From Burhinus oedicnemus (taxonomy: Eukaryota; Chordata; Aves; Charadriiformes; Burhinidae): a stretch of DNA of 64,000 nucleotides. Shown here piece by piece: positions 37,501 to 51,239 of this stretch; the stretch's first letter is position 1; the number at the start of each line of letters is the position of its first letter. The DNA lies in assembly GCA_008921705.1 (NCBI GenBank), contig VFFE01009182.1:2066013-2130012 (forward strand). Direction: 5' to 3'. The translations under genes were made by a program, and so were the position numbers. The notes under the pieces are model-generated. The model saw only the letters and a program-made list of their open reading frames with translations, did no database searches and was not told the DNA's origin.

Positions 37501-40500
37501 TTGCTTTTTTCCTCTTCCCCTTGTATTATTCAAATACTGTACTGTGAGAAAAAATATTTCTCTTGAGTTTTTTTCTTGCTCCCTGCTTACAGGCTGAGAA
37601 TTTAGTCACACCCAGACTTCAATAAATATTTCTTTCCAAAATAAGAACTCGGATCTGACTCTAACCACGCTATCACAGTTCAGCAGAGTTGCTCATTTCA
37701 CACCTGGAGACAACTGAATATCTGTCTCCATGGAAAAAAGCTCCATTAGCTATTACAACTAAAGTTTACCAAGATCACCAAGAAGAATTTGCTTCCAAAC
37801 TGAAAATAAGTAAACTTACAAGCCTCACGGTTTTGCTTCCATCTATTTTCTAACCTTAGGAAACAGATACTACAATTTCTACGATAAGGTTGGAGAACAG
37901 CTATTGTTGACCTTAATGGAAAAGAACCGAGGAAATGTGTTGTTAGCCAAAGGAAAAGTGAACTGTGTCATATATAGGTTTTAATATTTAATGAATCTAT
38001 ATGGCTGCAATCCATTATGTGACAATTTAATTATATGACAAAAAAGTTTGATAAATAATATTGTGGTAGGACATCTAATTCATTATTTAACAAAAAAATC
38101 AATACTTTCATAAATCATATTTCTACACACATACACATATATTCACAGACACACAAGATTTTTCAAGTAGGCAAAAATCCAGACTCCATAGGCCATTTAT
38201 TTTCTGGTCAGGACAAGTTCAAATTGAAGTTTGATCAGACCTAGATGGGAATAAATTTTATTTACTTTTTTTAAACTGGTAGATCAGAAATCATCGCTAA
38301 TAGATATTTTTCCTCTGATAGCTTCTGAAAGTGTTGTACAACTAGATGGGCTATCTTTTGTATTTAACAGACAAAGATGAAATGCCAAATTCCACTATTC
38401 TTAATCACACAAAACTGCTGTTTGAGTCAATGGAATCACTGAGGCGAGTGGCCAGGCAGGCAAATAAGTGTTTTCAGGTTTAGTGCTCAAGTTTAGACAC
38501 AATATTACAATCAATAACAGGCAACAAAGGAAGTTCTCCTGAAGGAAGAACCATGGTAATGATTTACAGTAAAGGACTGCTTTTTATCTCTACAGACTAT
38601 TCAGATAAAAGCAGTGTCAGGGGAGTCACCCCTGTGGCATATCGAAATTTTGACATGAGAAAACAAAGAGAATGAGGAAGTCAGCCAGGCGGCACAGAAG
38701 TGGAACACCAGGCACGTGGCAAGGGAGAAGTAGGTGCACCACAGAGTGCAGTGAAGTCCAAAGTCCTGCATTCAAGAGCGAAGAGTAGGTAGAAATGAGT
38801 GAAGTGAGCATGTGAAAGGAAATCAAGGATAAGGCTCTTGAAGAAGGATTGGCAATTAGCAGCTTTCCAAGATCACTTTCTGTGGTTCACATAATTAATT
38901 TATTAAGACTGTAGAACAAACGCCTCATCCCCAAGCACTCAAACTCTCTCCACACTTCTATATGTCTTGTGTTGGTATCTACTGGTTTGTCATACCGTTC
39001 CTGACATTTTGCAACTCCAGCCCATGCAGCATGACTCAAGGCCACAATGTTTTCAAGTTGTGCAAAACAGTGCTAATTCAATTTGGCAAAATGATAGCCT
39101 TAATATTTAGGGCCAATTCTGCTAGGTAGCTCTGCTTGCAGGCCATCTTTGAACTTGGATACCGACAATTCACATTCTGGTGTTTTCAGGAAATTTGTTT
39201 CTTAAACGAATGTTTAAAAAAAATGACCACTTTCTTGTAGCTGACCGGTCTATTATTTATGTCACGTATATTTATCATACACTTTAGGGCTGCCTAGTTT
39301 GATGCTAATGTACTGAAATTTTTGTTTTATTCTGACAGCACTATCACTTTAACAGCTGTTTGTTACGGTGGTTTTGTTGCCTTTTTTTTTGTAATGTACT
39401 TGTTATCTAGCACTTGATCTAGGGAGTTCATTCTCCCCTCGCGAACTTATGCAATTAAGTTTTCATTATGTTGTATCTTTCCTTTGGCTGACTGGGATTG
39501 CTGAATGTCGTTCAGTGTTAACGGGTTTTTTGGGGGAGTTTGAGGAATTCATGTGGACCCATGTAAAAACAATTGATGAACAAATGTCTCCTCTCCTCTC
39601 CTGGGGTTTTCTGAAGAACCTATTCATGCTACAAATATAAATATATATATACATCTATACATACATACATCTAAACAAGTCAAGTTCTAAATACCAGAAG
39701 AGAAAAATAAAACGTTCATTATTCCTTGGTGCACAAATTCCAAATTTGATGTTTACTAGCAATACTTTTCTGCAAATTGGAAACTCTGGAAAGAGAATTT
39801 TGTTGTTGAAAGCAAAATTCTTCTCACTCCCCAACGTATAGTCTGATTAAGTCTTTTCTCCCCTACCCTGAATTATGCATAAAGACATCTGCATTTTGAA
39901 CTATTAAGTTCCTTTTGTAGGATAGCATATCACATTAGCCTTAAAGTAGTCCGACTGGAATGCTACCTTAGTACTGTGAGGATTTTAACTATTGCAGCAG
40001 GGGTTACTGCTGCTTTGATAAGGATATTAATTTGGCTGGGTAGCGGCAGTTTACTACAAGCCTATTTAGTTGAAATGCACACGGAAATGGTACAGCAGTG
40101 CCTGCTTCCAGTCAGGATCACTGCTTTATCCCATTGTATCCATATCTCCTGCACTGGGAACTACGAAGGAGATGTGCAATACTGTGGAATGGAATGAGTC
40201 TCCTCTAGCTTGTGGTGGTCACTTTAAAAGCAAGTTATGCTGTTGTTACAGCGTATAAAATGTCAAATAAAAGAATTTGATGAAATATTTTTTTTCCTTT
40301 TTACTTGATTACAAATAGATGAGGAAAACGCTTTCTTACATATACTTGGCTTGTTGGGGTTTTGTGTTTTTAATGAAAACATTTATATTTGGAAATATCA
40401 GAACACTTCATGTTTATATAATTTCATTTCCTGAATATTTTAAAAAAACATATTCAGAATCTTTAGGCCTAAGGTTCTTGTTTTAGCCTCTTTACCTATC

Positions 40501-43500
40501 TTACATTTTTTCAGCTTTCTCTGGAATTCTCTTTTACAGCTTGGAATGTTTTAAATAACTGAATAAAGAAATAATTGAAAGTTTATTGCAGTGAAACATT
40601 TACTTCTCTAAGTATACTTTTGACTTTTTATAATCACTGTTTTTCTTCTGTTTGTAAACAGTTTGCTTTGATTATTTCTTTGTTTATTCATTACCTAATC
40701 TTGATCATCTAAATTGTATGGTTCCTGGTATCTGGCTGCATCTCTATAGTTTAATTAGAAAAACAAAAATTATCCAGAGACAAAGGCGGTATGAGAGTTT
40801 GCCATTGAAACTGTATCTGACATCCATAATTGAAAAGTTTTAATCTCTTTTCCATTAAAACAAAAGACATGGGAAAGCCGTTTTTACTTGTAAACAAATT
40901 GTCCTATGTGCATGGTATGCTGAGTATCATTCTGCTTTTCCAATCTCATGAACAATAGAAGATGTTGTGCATATTAGTGAAAAGTTAAAGTTCATTGAAG
41001 TCTGAAACTTAAAAAACTGAAGTATGGGTTTGCTGTATTTCTGTAGCTTTGGAAAGGATTATTTTGAATCTCATATTGGGGAGCATATTGTATGAAGTCA
41101 CACATCACATTCGTAACATCCCTACAGGTGTATTATATCATGTGTGTAACTGGGTATGCTTCAATAACATATTTCACACTGGTAGAAGCCATTTCCTTTT
41201 GCACCTTATCTTGCTCAAAGTAATTATCAGCAAACACCCTAACACTCTTCCGCACATGTACTATGACATTAAAAATTAAATTAATTAGCACCTGGAAAAC
41301 TAATGACGAATTCCCACCCTATTACAATGGCACAGCTGCACTGCATTCTTTAAGAGGGACAGCAGTGGTTTTCCTGCAATCCAAGTGTTAGTGGCTGATG
41401 AAGGACAATGATTGTCATCAAACTGCTTGACTGAAGACTGAATGGCATTACTAAAGGCATCAGACTTTTTTGTTAGGCTAGGAGTGAAAGCACTTTGAAT
41501 CATACATCGCCTGAAAGGAAAAGACAAGGCCAATAGGCATGTTTTTCCATGAACCTTCAGTACTGGTCACATAAGTTAGGTGTCAGAGAGAATAAATTGG
41601 TAAGTGACCCTGGCAGCGTAGATTTTGTAAGAAAAAGAACAAAAAGGGCAAAACATTAAACATACAGTCAGATCTTTTAGGAACTGGAAAGCCAAATTCA
41701 AATCCTGAAGTCTCTTTCCTAGGGAAGAAATTTATCTGACCACATAAGCTTCACCAGTCAATCAATATTCTCAGCTCCAAAACTATTCACTGAATTGAGC
41801 TAGTAGAGCTTTGTACTTACTGACTTCTGGAGGTGAGTTGAGCCTGGCACAAATTCCAATCGACTGACATACATAAAGACCCAAGACACAAAGGCCTAAA
41901 TATGATTCCTGTGAAAATCCCAGGTGATGTTAACCAACAGGGTGTCCCCACAGCTCCATGAAGTGAAGGCTAACTCTCCCCTGAGTAGTATACAACCCAT
42001 CGTAACAGTATGGATGATCTTTGAAGAAAAGTGCTACTTTAAGAAATGTTACATGAAGATTATCTGTTGCTCCTAATCAGGAATATATACTTTGCTGGGT
42101 TTGGCTGATCTTCTGAGTACATGTCAGTCAGTATAGCTGGGGGTAGGTAAGCAAGTTTTGCCTTCCCTCTCTTGATAGGGGATAGGATTGGGGCCCTACC
42201 CTTACCTCAGATTTGAATAGTCCGATGTAATTTTGCATTACACTAAATACAGACAGATCCAGAGGTCATTAGAGTCTGATGAAGATTGGTATTAAAAGCA
42301 CATTGGCCAAAATGGCAACTGGAAATAAAATATCAAAGCCCCTCTGGTGTATTTGAATGGTGCTCCACTAATCATCTAGAACAACTTCAGAAATGATGTA
42401 CTGACTTCAGACACCCTAAGTATGCGTGTGTCTGTGGAGTGTCCCTTAAAATACTGATCTCGTTCAAAAGAGACTTAATTCTCTGAGAGAGAGAATCTGG
42501 GCATACAGCATGAGAGAAACCAATGTGTCCTTGCACTGGAAGGCAACCAAGTCCAGAGTCTCAAAGCTTATTCTAATACAGAGTTGAGCATGCCTTTCTC
42601 CACCTGTGATACCATAGGTGATTGTAACATATGACAAATTTTTTTATCCACTGCTTCTGGATGTTACATTTCTAGATGACTTAATCCCATTACCACATTT
42701 TTGACTCATAGACATAATAAATTTCCGTTCTTAAAAGAAAACTGTCTTATTTTTGCATTGTAATTTTTTGCTTCTTATTTATAATGTTTGAAAATCTTTC
42801 ACTTTCTAGTTAAAAGATATTCACCATAAACCTTGGCTGCCTGCTCCTACACAGAGAGAACACAAGACCTTAACATGAAGTAGCTGGTCAATCGGAGACA
42901 AACTATTCCAAGTACTCTATCAGATCTATAACTGGTTAAGGAAACTGTTTTGTGGAAAACATTCAATTTGTATGCTTAGCATGTGAATATTCATTTATAT
43001 TCTGAATGGACAGTCTGGGTGCATTTCATTATTTCCTAGGCTAAATATTTATTGTGCTTAATTTGGCTAAGAGGCATATTTGGAAAATTCTGTTTCTATT
43101 TATCAGCTTTTGAAAACAATCTGTGGTCATAAATACACTGCAAATTTAGCAAGAGAAAAATTGTTGTTTTTACTCAGTTCTGTGTCTGTGAGATGGGACT
43201 AAGGTGCACAATCCCTCACCAAAAAAAAAAAAAAAAGAGAGAGAGGGAGAATATGCTTCAAAGACAAGTATTGGAAAGATGCAGATGTATTTAAATGTAC
43301 TTGTGTCTCCATCTTCAGTTGCTGTGATAATGAGGAACGTATCAGTACCCAACACAAAAATAAAAGCAACAGATACATATTAATGCTGTTCAAAGGCAGT
43401 AACTCAAAACTGTACCTCATGTTTGATACTTCATTTCGGATTGGTCCTGAGCAATTCCATATCATAGCCATAGTAATAAAATGATATTGGACTTGTTTCT

Positions 43501-44244
43501 GTTTCTTTTTTAAGGACTGGGAATATAGGTCTATTTTCCAACAGTTAGCACTTTATTATCTCATCTATTACTTGTCCCTTAGTGCCTTGCTCTTAATTTT
43601 GCAACTTGCTTTGCCATAAGGAACAGGTGGGTAATAGCATATGGAAACATTATTTGTGTCACAAAAATTTAGTAGTACTGAAATAAAATATGAAACTAAT
43701 TAAAATTTTGCTTATGATTATAAGACATTTTATTTTGGTAATCTCTTTTAGATTGTTGCAAGCAGGATTAGAAATGGTGAAAGCAACAGTGTTTCAATTA
43801 ACTTCACTGAGATTGCAAAGGACACTAGATATTTAATTTGGGATCTAAGTCTCCTATGTGCAACTGACAAGCTGACCAATATGAAGGCCTTTCATGAAAA
43901 TCACTGGATGTATCGAAGTTTTAAATTATTCATACGAAGAAATGAAATGATCAACAAAACCCCTGGATAATTAATGAAGTTGTCATCTTGACAAGACTAA
44001 TAATAAGCTTCTCCTTGATAAATCATCAGTGATTCCTCTGCTATAATCACAAAAGCAATTTCATTGTATGTTTACAAGCTAGTGGAATAGAAATATCAAA
44101 ACTTAAAAGCAGTCGGTTGAGTTTTGCGGATAGTTCAGTGATTTTACATGATTTCACATAATTGGTTACTAAGTCAGTAGGTAGCTGCTATGGATGTGAA
44201 TTTGCCAAACAAAACCGGCCATGGTGCAATGTGCATGGAAAATA

Positions 44245-44274
44245 ATTTTTCCTAATAATATTTTTAGGAAAAAT
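44245..44274. repeat. Perfect 11-bp AT-rich inverted repeat
   Basis: ATTTTTCCTAA (44245-44255), 8-nt spacer, then its exact reverse complement TTAGGAAAAAT (44264-44274). Too short for a microRNA precursor; function unknown. Confidence 0.6.
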
Positions 44275-44706
44275 ACTAAGAAGAAGAAGAAACAGCAGCA
44301 GCACTGAGAAGATGCTTATACCTACTAAATCTAGTATCACTGTAACGGGTGAAATGATCTGTGGGTTTCTTATTCTTTAATTAAAGTTTCTGTTGGTTTA
44401 ATTATACAGCATCACAGTAATAATGCTGTACTGGATAGATGAAGAGAAAGGACATTAACATAAGGCTATGGGAAGTCAGATGCTGCAGCACAGCCCCATC
44501 AGACCTCATCTATCTGAGCTTCCTGTGTCCCCCATGCCTAATTCTGATGGCAATGTCTTAAAGTTCCTTCCAATCTTTTGCAGAATATGCTATGAAAAGG
44601 GGGGGCTGAGACTTTGCGTAAAAATTCCATCTTCTTATCAGCACCTGGAATGAGCAGAAGTGGCTGAAAAACAACAAAATATTGTTGGATCTCTTTCCGG
44701 ATGTAT

Positions 44707-44743
44707 GATGGAAAAGACTTACACTGCTGATGGAAAAGACTTA
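44707..44743. repeat. Short direct repeat, 15-bp unit twice
   Basis: GATGGAAAAGACTTA occurs at 44707-44721 and again at 44729-44743, a 22-bp period. It is a small local tandem duplication. Confidence 0.65.
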
Positions 44744-45479
44744 TGTTTTTTTTCCTGTCTTAGTGTAAGAACTGTCAGTCAAATGAGGGAGGGTGATTTC
44801 TCTGTAATATTACATTTGTTTTAAAAGTTATTATAAAAAACAGGCCTTCACAGGGATAGAGCAGATCAATGGAAGACAAAAACCTGCTGGAAAATTATCT
44901 AAGAAATCCTCAATAGGATTTGACTCTTCCATGTGCATTAACAAAAGCTGTGTATATTTACTTTGCAAAAGTCTCGTATCTATGTTTCCTCAGAGTTTCT
45001 GGAATAAACATCTGTTGAAGATCCAAACTTCTCCCAAAACAAAGATGTACAACACCCTATCATTCAGATTTTGCCTTCTCTAGTGGTTTTTTTCTCACTC
45101 ATATTTTTAGAATAATATCATGGTATCATTTGTGCTTCTGCTTTTCTAATAGTCTATGTAGCATGTATAGCTGGATAATTTTAACCCTTTACATTACAGT
45201 AGGAACCATCTCTGAAAAAGTTAGGCTGTCGCCTCATCTTGTCAAAATACTGAAACAATAGACCTCCAAACTGTTTACTACATCATTCCAACCTTTAAAT
45301 TGTAAGTAAGACTGGGCAATATTTGTAGGATATGTGGAATATCCTATACTGTTCTTCCCCATTCCTTGGTAAACTGCTCTTTGTTCACTCTCAACCAATG
45401 GCAGGAGTTTCCCATGCGTACAGGGAGCAGAATATACTTCTTCATGTACTTTGTTACTGGTTCGGCAGGGTAATTAACC

Positions 45480-45730
45480 ATGCCGGTGTAGCTGCCCGCC
45501 CTTCCGTGACTCCGGACCACCTGGCTGAGGCTGATGGGGCACCTCATCCCTGCAGGAGCAGGAGGTAGCCTGAGCCCCTTCCCAAGACGCAGTGGCCACA
45601 TGGCATTACTGGAAGGAAACCTCTCCTTGAAGAGCTGCGCTCTGGGGTCGGCAGCAGCCTGCCGGGCTCAGCACACCCTTCTGCTCCTGCCTGCTGGCGT
45701 AGCGGAGCCCAGCAGTGACACTTTTCTTTC
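45480..45730. other. GC/CpG-rich islet
   Basis: Ten CpGs occur in 240 bp (45481-45720) with markedly high GC, contrasting with the AT-rich surroundings. Open frames of 66-85 codons on both strands follow from the GC content and match nothing I know. It is shorter than a standard CpG island. Possible roles are an alternative promoter, an enhancer or an exon of an unknown transcript. Confidence 0.3.
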
Positions 45731-48700
45731 TTAAGAGGCTGATACAGTGGGAAGCAGGCACCAGTTACCTCCTTCCCTTGCTGGTTTCACTCGTTCTTAG
45801 TTGCACTGTGCCTCTTGGAGTTTGTCATGGGGAAGCGAAATACAGCTGTAGCTCAAAGCAGTTCTGACGCTGGAGGGCAAAGGAATGTCCACTTCAGGTG
45901 CTCAGGGCTGACTTACACTCACCATGGTCACCCTTTTGATTTCAGCTGGGCGTCAATACACAGGATTAGAACAATGCAGTGGTGGATCAAGCTCTGTGTC
46001 TTTAAGCAATAAAGGAAAAGAAACAAGAAATGGTCCCAATACTCTATTAGTTGACTGTGGGCACATATTTTCACACAAAATCTGACAACCATAAAGCCTC
46101 TGGGCACTAGTGTTTCCATTTTGGTAATGGAGGCATTTGTTGTTATAGATAGGAGGGTTTGGAGAGGAAAAGCAACTTATTCCAAATATTTCCCAAGACA
46201 AACCCCTAAAACTTTGCAAACTTTTGTTTAAAGATAGCTTGTTAAAAATGCAGCTTTATGTTTTTCTCATCGATGAAAGTCTTGCCAAGATTTTAACTCC
46301 TTACACTAAACCACCTAAATGAAGTCAGAACTGCAGAACCTACACTACTATCACTACAGGCACTCCAGACGCTCTCTGTGCTGTCCCAGGAACATCTGCT
46401 ACTTTCTTCTGGGTAAAAATATGTTGTTTGTAACTTGTCTTCTGTCTACCCAGAGGCAGTGGAGTTTTCCATTCTTTTTTAACTCTTCCATGGCAAGCTT
46501 CGTGGCCGTTTCTAGTCCACACCAATAGCTGCACCATAGTGCGCTCACTAATCGTGTGAGCAGTTGCAGACCTCCGTTGATCTAAGAGTGGTCTATTGAT
46601 GCTTCACGCAGCAGAATACTAGGCAGAATTTTTCAAGATTCACACAGAAAATTCATAGCTTGTTTCAATAAGTGAAATCCCAAACCCTTTCTGGGTGCTC
46701 TTGGAGGCTGAAGAAAAATCAGCTTCCAATCAAGAGCGGCTCTAACGGGGGAGAGAAGCGACAGGAAGGCTGCTGCTGCACACATACACTGGGATCTCTG
46801 TGCCGAGTCCCCAGCAATACTTTGGGAACAGGGGTGGGAGCACAGATGCATTTAGCTTCTGACCTGGGAAGCTGCCACGTACAGATTAACAGCTATGAAC
46901 CCATCATACTGATGGATAGGATCCCATATCATGGGATGTTGCTGCTGTATGAAGAGGATCCTGTTCCTCAGGTTATCGGCGCGGTTTCTATTCTTGCTAC
47001 CGGATCTGAGTTTTGGGCTTTGAAATGAGCGTATTATCAGATTCTAAAGCAACATAGGTTTTGTTTTTTGTAAGTATACTATAAAAATACTGTTGGGTAC
47101 CTGCATTTATAATGACCATTCTTGTGAAACTTAAATATGCAAATACACTATAATGCGTTTAGAGGGAGGTAAAAGAATCTTAGCGACATCATCGTGTTGG
47201 TCCTTCTTTGTGGTATCGGGCCATCTAGTTGCAACTGACAAACAGTTAAAGCACCTTTTGCTAGGGTATTCCTTTAAGTTTATTTATGAAAACATATTCT
47301 AAGCACGTACGCTAAATGTGATAACTTGGCATTGCACTGGCAAATCTGGTTCCATATAATTTGGATCGCAGATTTGACATCTTACGCTCCGCTCTTACGA
47401 AAAGCCAAAGGCAGTATTTTTGTCAAGTGAGAAGGAATGATATGCTGCGAGACAGACAGTGGAGAATGCATAGCTGGCTGATTTTTTGGAGGTAGATTGC
47501 AGGGATTAGCGTGTGTGTTTTGGTGGGGTTTTTTAGGGGGTTTTTTTGGGTCTTTTTGGTTGGGTGTTTTTTTTTTTTTTTACAAAGTGCAGAGGGCTAA
47601 CAAAACCCGCCATTTCAAGTTTTCTTTATTTCTTATACAGAATAATAGTTTCCTGATTACCATGAGACAGCACACTAAAGTGTGAAAATACTGTAGCAGC
47701 TGTGGTGGCAACACATGTCATTTCTGTGCATACGCTGAGATTTTTCTCATGAGACTCTTAAACATATGCAATGAAGCATTCAATACACACAGTTAATATC
47801 TAACAGTAATTCCTGCACGTGTTTGTGTACTATACTGGCAATGCCTGGAATGACTACCAGCTTTTATAAATAAAAGATAGGTATGACAACATCCTGCTAG
47901 GATTGCTATATCCCATTCAAAATAAAGGGATGATTTTGGTTTTATAGTCATTGTTTGGCATCCCTTATAGAGGAAGTAATTAATACAACCAGGCAGGAGG
48001 AGGACTGTCTCATGGGATACACGATCCTTTTGTAACTTGATTCAATTATTTTTTCTCAAGGTATAATTCTTCAGTAAATTCTCTACCTTCTCTTCCTTGT
48101 GGTTTTATCAACCAAAAAAAAAGATAAGAGACAAAAGAATGAAGCAAAATGACAATGACATTGTCAGTGTGACTGTAAACTTCATGTTGAAAAATCGTCC
48201 TTCTGCGTATTAAGTCAATTCCTGCTGGAAAAGGGCAGCTGATCCTAGACATTATTCAGCAAGCTCCATTTGTATGTTCTTTCACTGGAACACATGCTAG
48301 TGAGATGGATGATTAAAATCTTACAAACCCTAGTGCTCTCCCTAGACTCAAATTCTGCTTTTGTTCTTCAGCTTTCAGAGCATTTCAGAACAAAACCAAA
48401 ACAGTTGTGGCAGAAAGAAATGAAAGCCAAGCTGTGTGCTGAGCGCCGCCCTCTCTTAAACAGGTGGAAGAGAGGATGCAGGGCAGCCACATGGGTCACA
48501 GCTCAGCGTGGGACACCCCTAAACTCTTGGGGAGAAACCGTGTCACTGAACTGGATTTAGCGTTGCAGGTTTTAAATCGCTTTTTAGAAATCTAATGGCA
48601 ACGTCTGCTCTGTGACAAACTAATTTCTGATAAAAAATATTACATCCAGCATTTAAGATGAAAAATAATTCAAACCTCTATCCCTTGCATTTATTCTTCT

Positions 48701-51239
48701 GTCTCTACTCAGAGATTTTGCTGTTTACAACCATATTATCACGCCTGTGACTTTGTGGGTCCCACCGCATCCAGAGTTAAACCTGAGCCTGTAATCTATT
48801 TAAGTTCAGCTGATTTTAACAGATAGAAAATTATCACTGGCTCGAGTTTGTATATGTCACAGTATATTTCAATCTATTTTGCAGCTAAGATTAAATCCTT
48901 TTAATTGTCTTAAATAATTCAATAGTATTCTTCCCTTGTTTGTTTTTTTTTAAGAGAATAAAAATAAATATTCAAACTTAGTAATTATACAAAAAACCTC
49001 CTAAAATATTTCTCCTGTACCAAAGAGTGGGCAAGTAAATGCTAAATCTAAAAATAATGTACTGTAATGGGACTGAACTCTTATTTTTCTGATTCAAATT
49101 TATCAAAAGCCACATGTAATATAAATACTTATCATGTTGAATTGATGCCAGTCCATTCACACCACAAAGCATACAGACACCTTGATCACACTTCTAGTAC
49201 CCTCTATAGATATGGGTATTTTATGTGAATGAAAAATCCGATTTTGATATTAAACAACCAAGTGTGGATGATCATGGTATAGGAAACAGTTGTTCTGTGT
49301 TTTAATAAAAAAAAGTGCTTTAATCATGCAACTGTGCCCACACAACAAAATCTCATGTGTCTGTTTTGAGAACCACCAAAATTATGAAGACTCTGAGCAA
49401 AGTGACATGCCAGGGTGTTCACTGCTGTCTGGTTCAGGCTGTAAGACTTAAGCATTCAGTGGTAAAATCACAGTGAATACCATTATTATAGCCACACTTA
49501 CTTAATAAAAAATACACTTCTTTTATTATCTACCATGTCTGCCAACCATCTGTGAATTGATGGGGGCTATTGAAAAAAAGAGAGAGAAAGCTGAGCTGTC
49601 TATGAAAGCCCATTTAAAAAAGCCATAAAAATAATAGGCCAAATTTTGGTTCTGTCTGATTTTTGGAGCTTGAAAAGCCCTCTTGGTTTCAGTGGAGCTA
49701 CACTGATTTTCATCTGGTCTGTATCCATTCCTTAGTATATACAAAACTTCTGTTACTCATCTGCATTTCTGTCTTTTAAAGCTGAAACAGTTTTTAAAAA
49801 GCTACAACAAAATCCAAACCAAAGATATTGTGCTGAAGCCACTGAAAGTGCAATTACTACTTTACCTTAAATCTGTTTATCTTTAAAAATATAAATGTTT
49901 TTATTAAATTTTATGATAAGTTTGTATTTGTATAACTACACATGTCCTCATGTAATACATTTTCTGTTATGATACATCTGCCTAGAAAGATGTTTTAATC
50001 TTTTTTTTTTTTATTTGTAGATGAGTCATAGTTAGAAAAGGGTATTCATTAAAGCCTGGAATTTTACCCGTGCATTTTTGGGGGTTTAGTGGGCAGCTAC
50101 AGAATAAAATAATAGTCTTCCTTGGCACTTCAGTCTTGGGAGAAAATAAAGCATTTCAACATAAGGCTACAAAAACTAACATCACAAGCAAAACTGATAG
50201 TGGTTTTGTAATCATTCTGCATATTTTATTGGCAGGTTACATTTCTGAGGGGTTTGTGAGGAATGCAACTCAATGACAAACTGAGCCTTGTCTATGAAAA
50301 ATCAATTATTTTGATTGGATTTTTAAAAGGCATTTCCATATGGTACCATTGCACAGCACTTATGAGGCTTGAAACGCACCGGAGCACAGCATTTCCCATT
50401 TAGCAAGCCAAGAATATATCTTACAGACTGTAGAAAAGTATTTCACTGCATGTGCAACTACAGTTTTCAGCTGGGAGAAAGAGGATCATTGATCTGATTC
50501 ACAGCCATCTCCTTGGAATGATTCCATCCTTCATGAAAGGTTCTTCCCCAGGCCTGCGTATTACCTGGAGCTCATATGAGCTCCCAAATCAGGGTCATAA
50601 TTCTGCATATACATGCATAAGTGTTAATTTTCCTGTCAACAACCCTACTGAAATAATTGATTATTCATAGACAGATTTTTCACTGGCATACACTAGACAT
50701 GACCCATGTAAGTTTTTGCAGGAAAGGGATCAAGGTGTAAATAGTTTGCAGAGGGATACATTTCCTTTTTGACAGGGATTTAAGATTAAGGATAAGCTGA
50801 GTCCACATAAAAAATAGGAGGGGGCTAATGAAGGTCAAGCTCTGAAATACCCAGCCTGAAGTATATATAGGAATCGAAATAAGAAGATGTCATAGACAGT
50901 ATTTGATAGTCAATAAAGAATTAGCATTCATATTCTGCAATTCACTGTCTCCAGCTCCCAGATATTAGTGCAATAAATCTTACAAGTATTAAAATATATG
51001 TAAATGTGGCCTTATTTTCTTCACAGGTATTGCACCCTTGAAGTTCACATTTTCAAGTTCACTGTAATCATTACAAGTAGGTAGCTACTGAAAGAATAGA
51101 TTTTCACATTGCTACAAGCCCTCAGAGATTTCAGGAAAATACCAGCTTCTGCAAGTCTTGTGACAGAACTGCTGGAACTGGCTTGTAAAAGAAACTTGCA
51201 GAACAAAGTCCCATCCCCTGTTACTTCAGGTGGCCATAT
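45731..51239. other. Unique non-coding sequence with T/G-rich tract
   Basis: No recognised gene. A 118-codon + frame (46672-47028) is the longest but shows no domain, signal or repeat pattern. Positions 47521-47581 form a G/T-rich tract (GGGG, GGGGG, GGG, GGG runs ending in 15 T), a weak G-quadruplex candidate. The rest shows only scattered A- and T-runs and one palindrome. Confidence 0.5.
50567..50584. repeat. 18-bp perfect palindrome
   Basis: GGAGCTCATATGAGCTCC equals its own reverse complement. Longer than expected by chance at any given site, though one in 64 kb is not extraordinary. Confidence 0.75.

Larger units (their letters stand above)
34581..45479. other. Unique non-coding sequence with simple repeats
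   Basis: No gene or transposable element recognised. Simple tracts include (GA)n at about 35154-35168, poly-A (17) at 35407-35423, an AT/ATAC-rich tract at about 39636-39672 and poly-A (16) followed by (GA)n at 43221-43246. Two splice-like or open stretches (38596 and 43752) are discussed as findings and are not called as genes. Confidence 0.5.

Noticed and set aside
41760..41935. Minus-strand stop-free stretch with donor-like CAGTAAGTAC and acceptor-like TTTTCACAG
   Set aside because: About 48 codons open is not rare by chance, all three frames of its core are open, and nothing recognisable is encoded.
43221..43246. Poly-A followed by GA repeat as a processed-pseudogene tail
   Set aside because: The upstream sequence shows no coding remnant and no target-site duplication, so it is treated as a simple repeat.
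46672..47028. 118-codon + strand frame
   Set aside because: No recognisable motif and no supporting promoter, polyadenylation or clear splice context.
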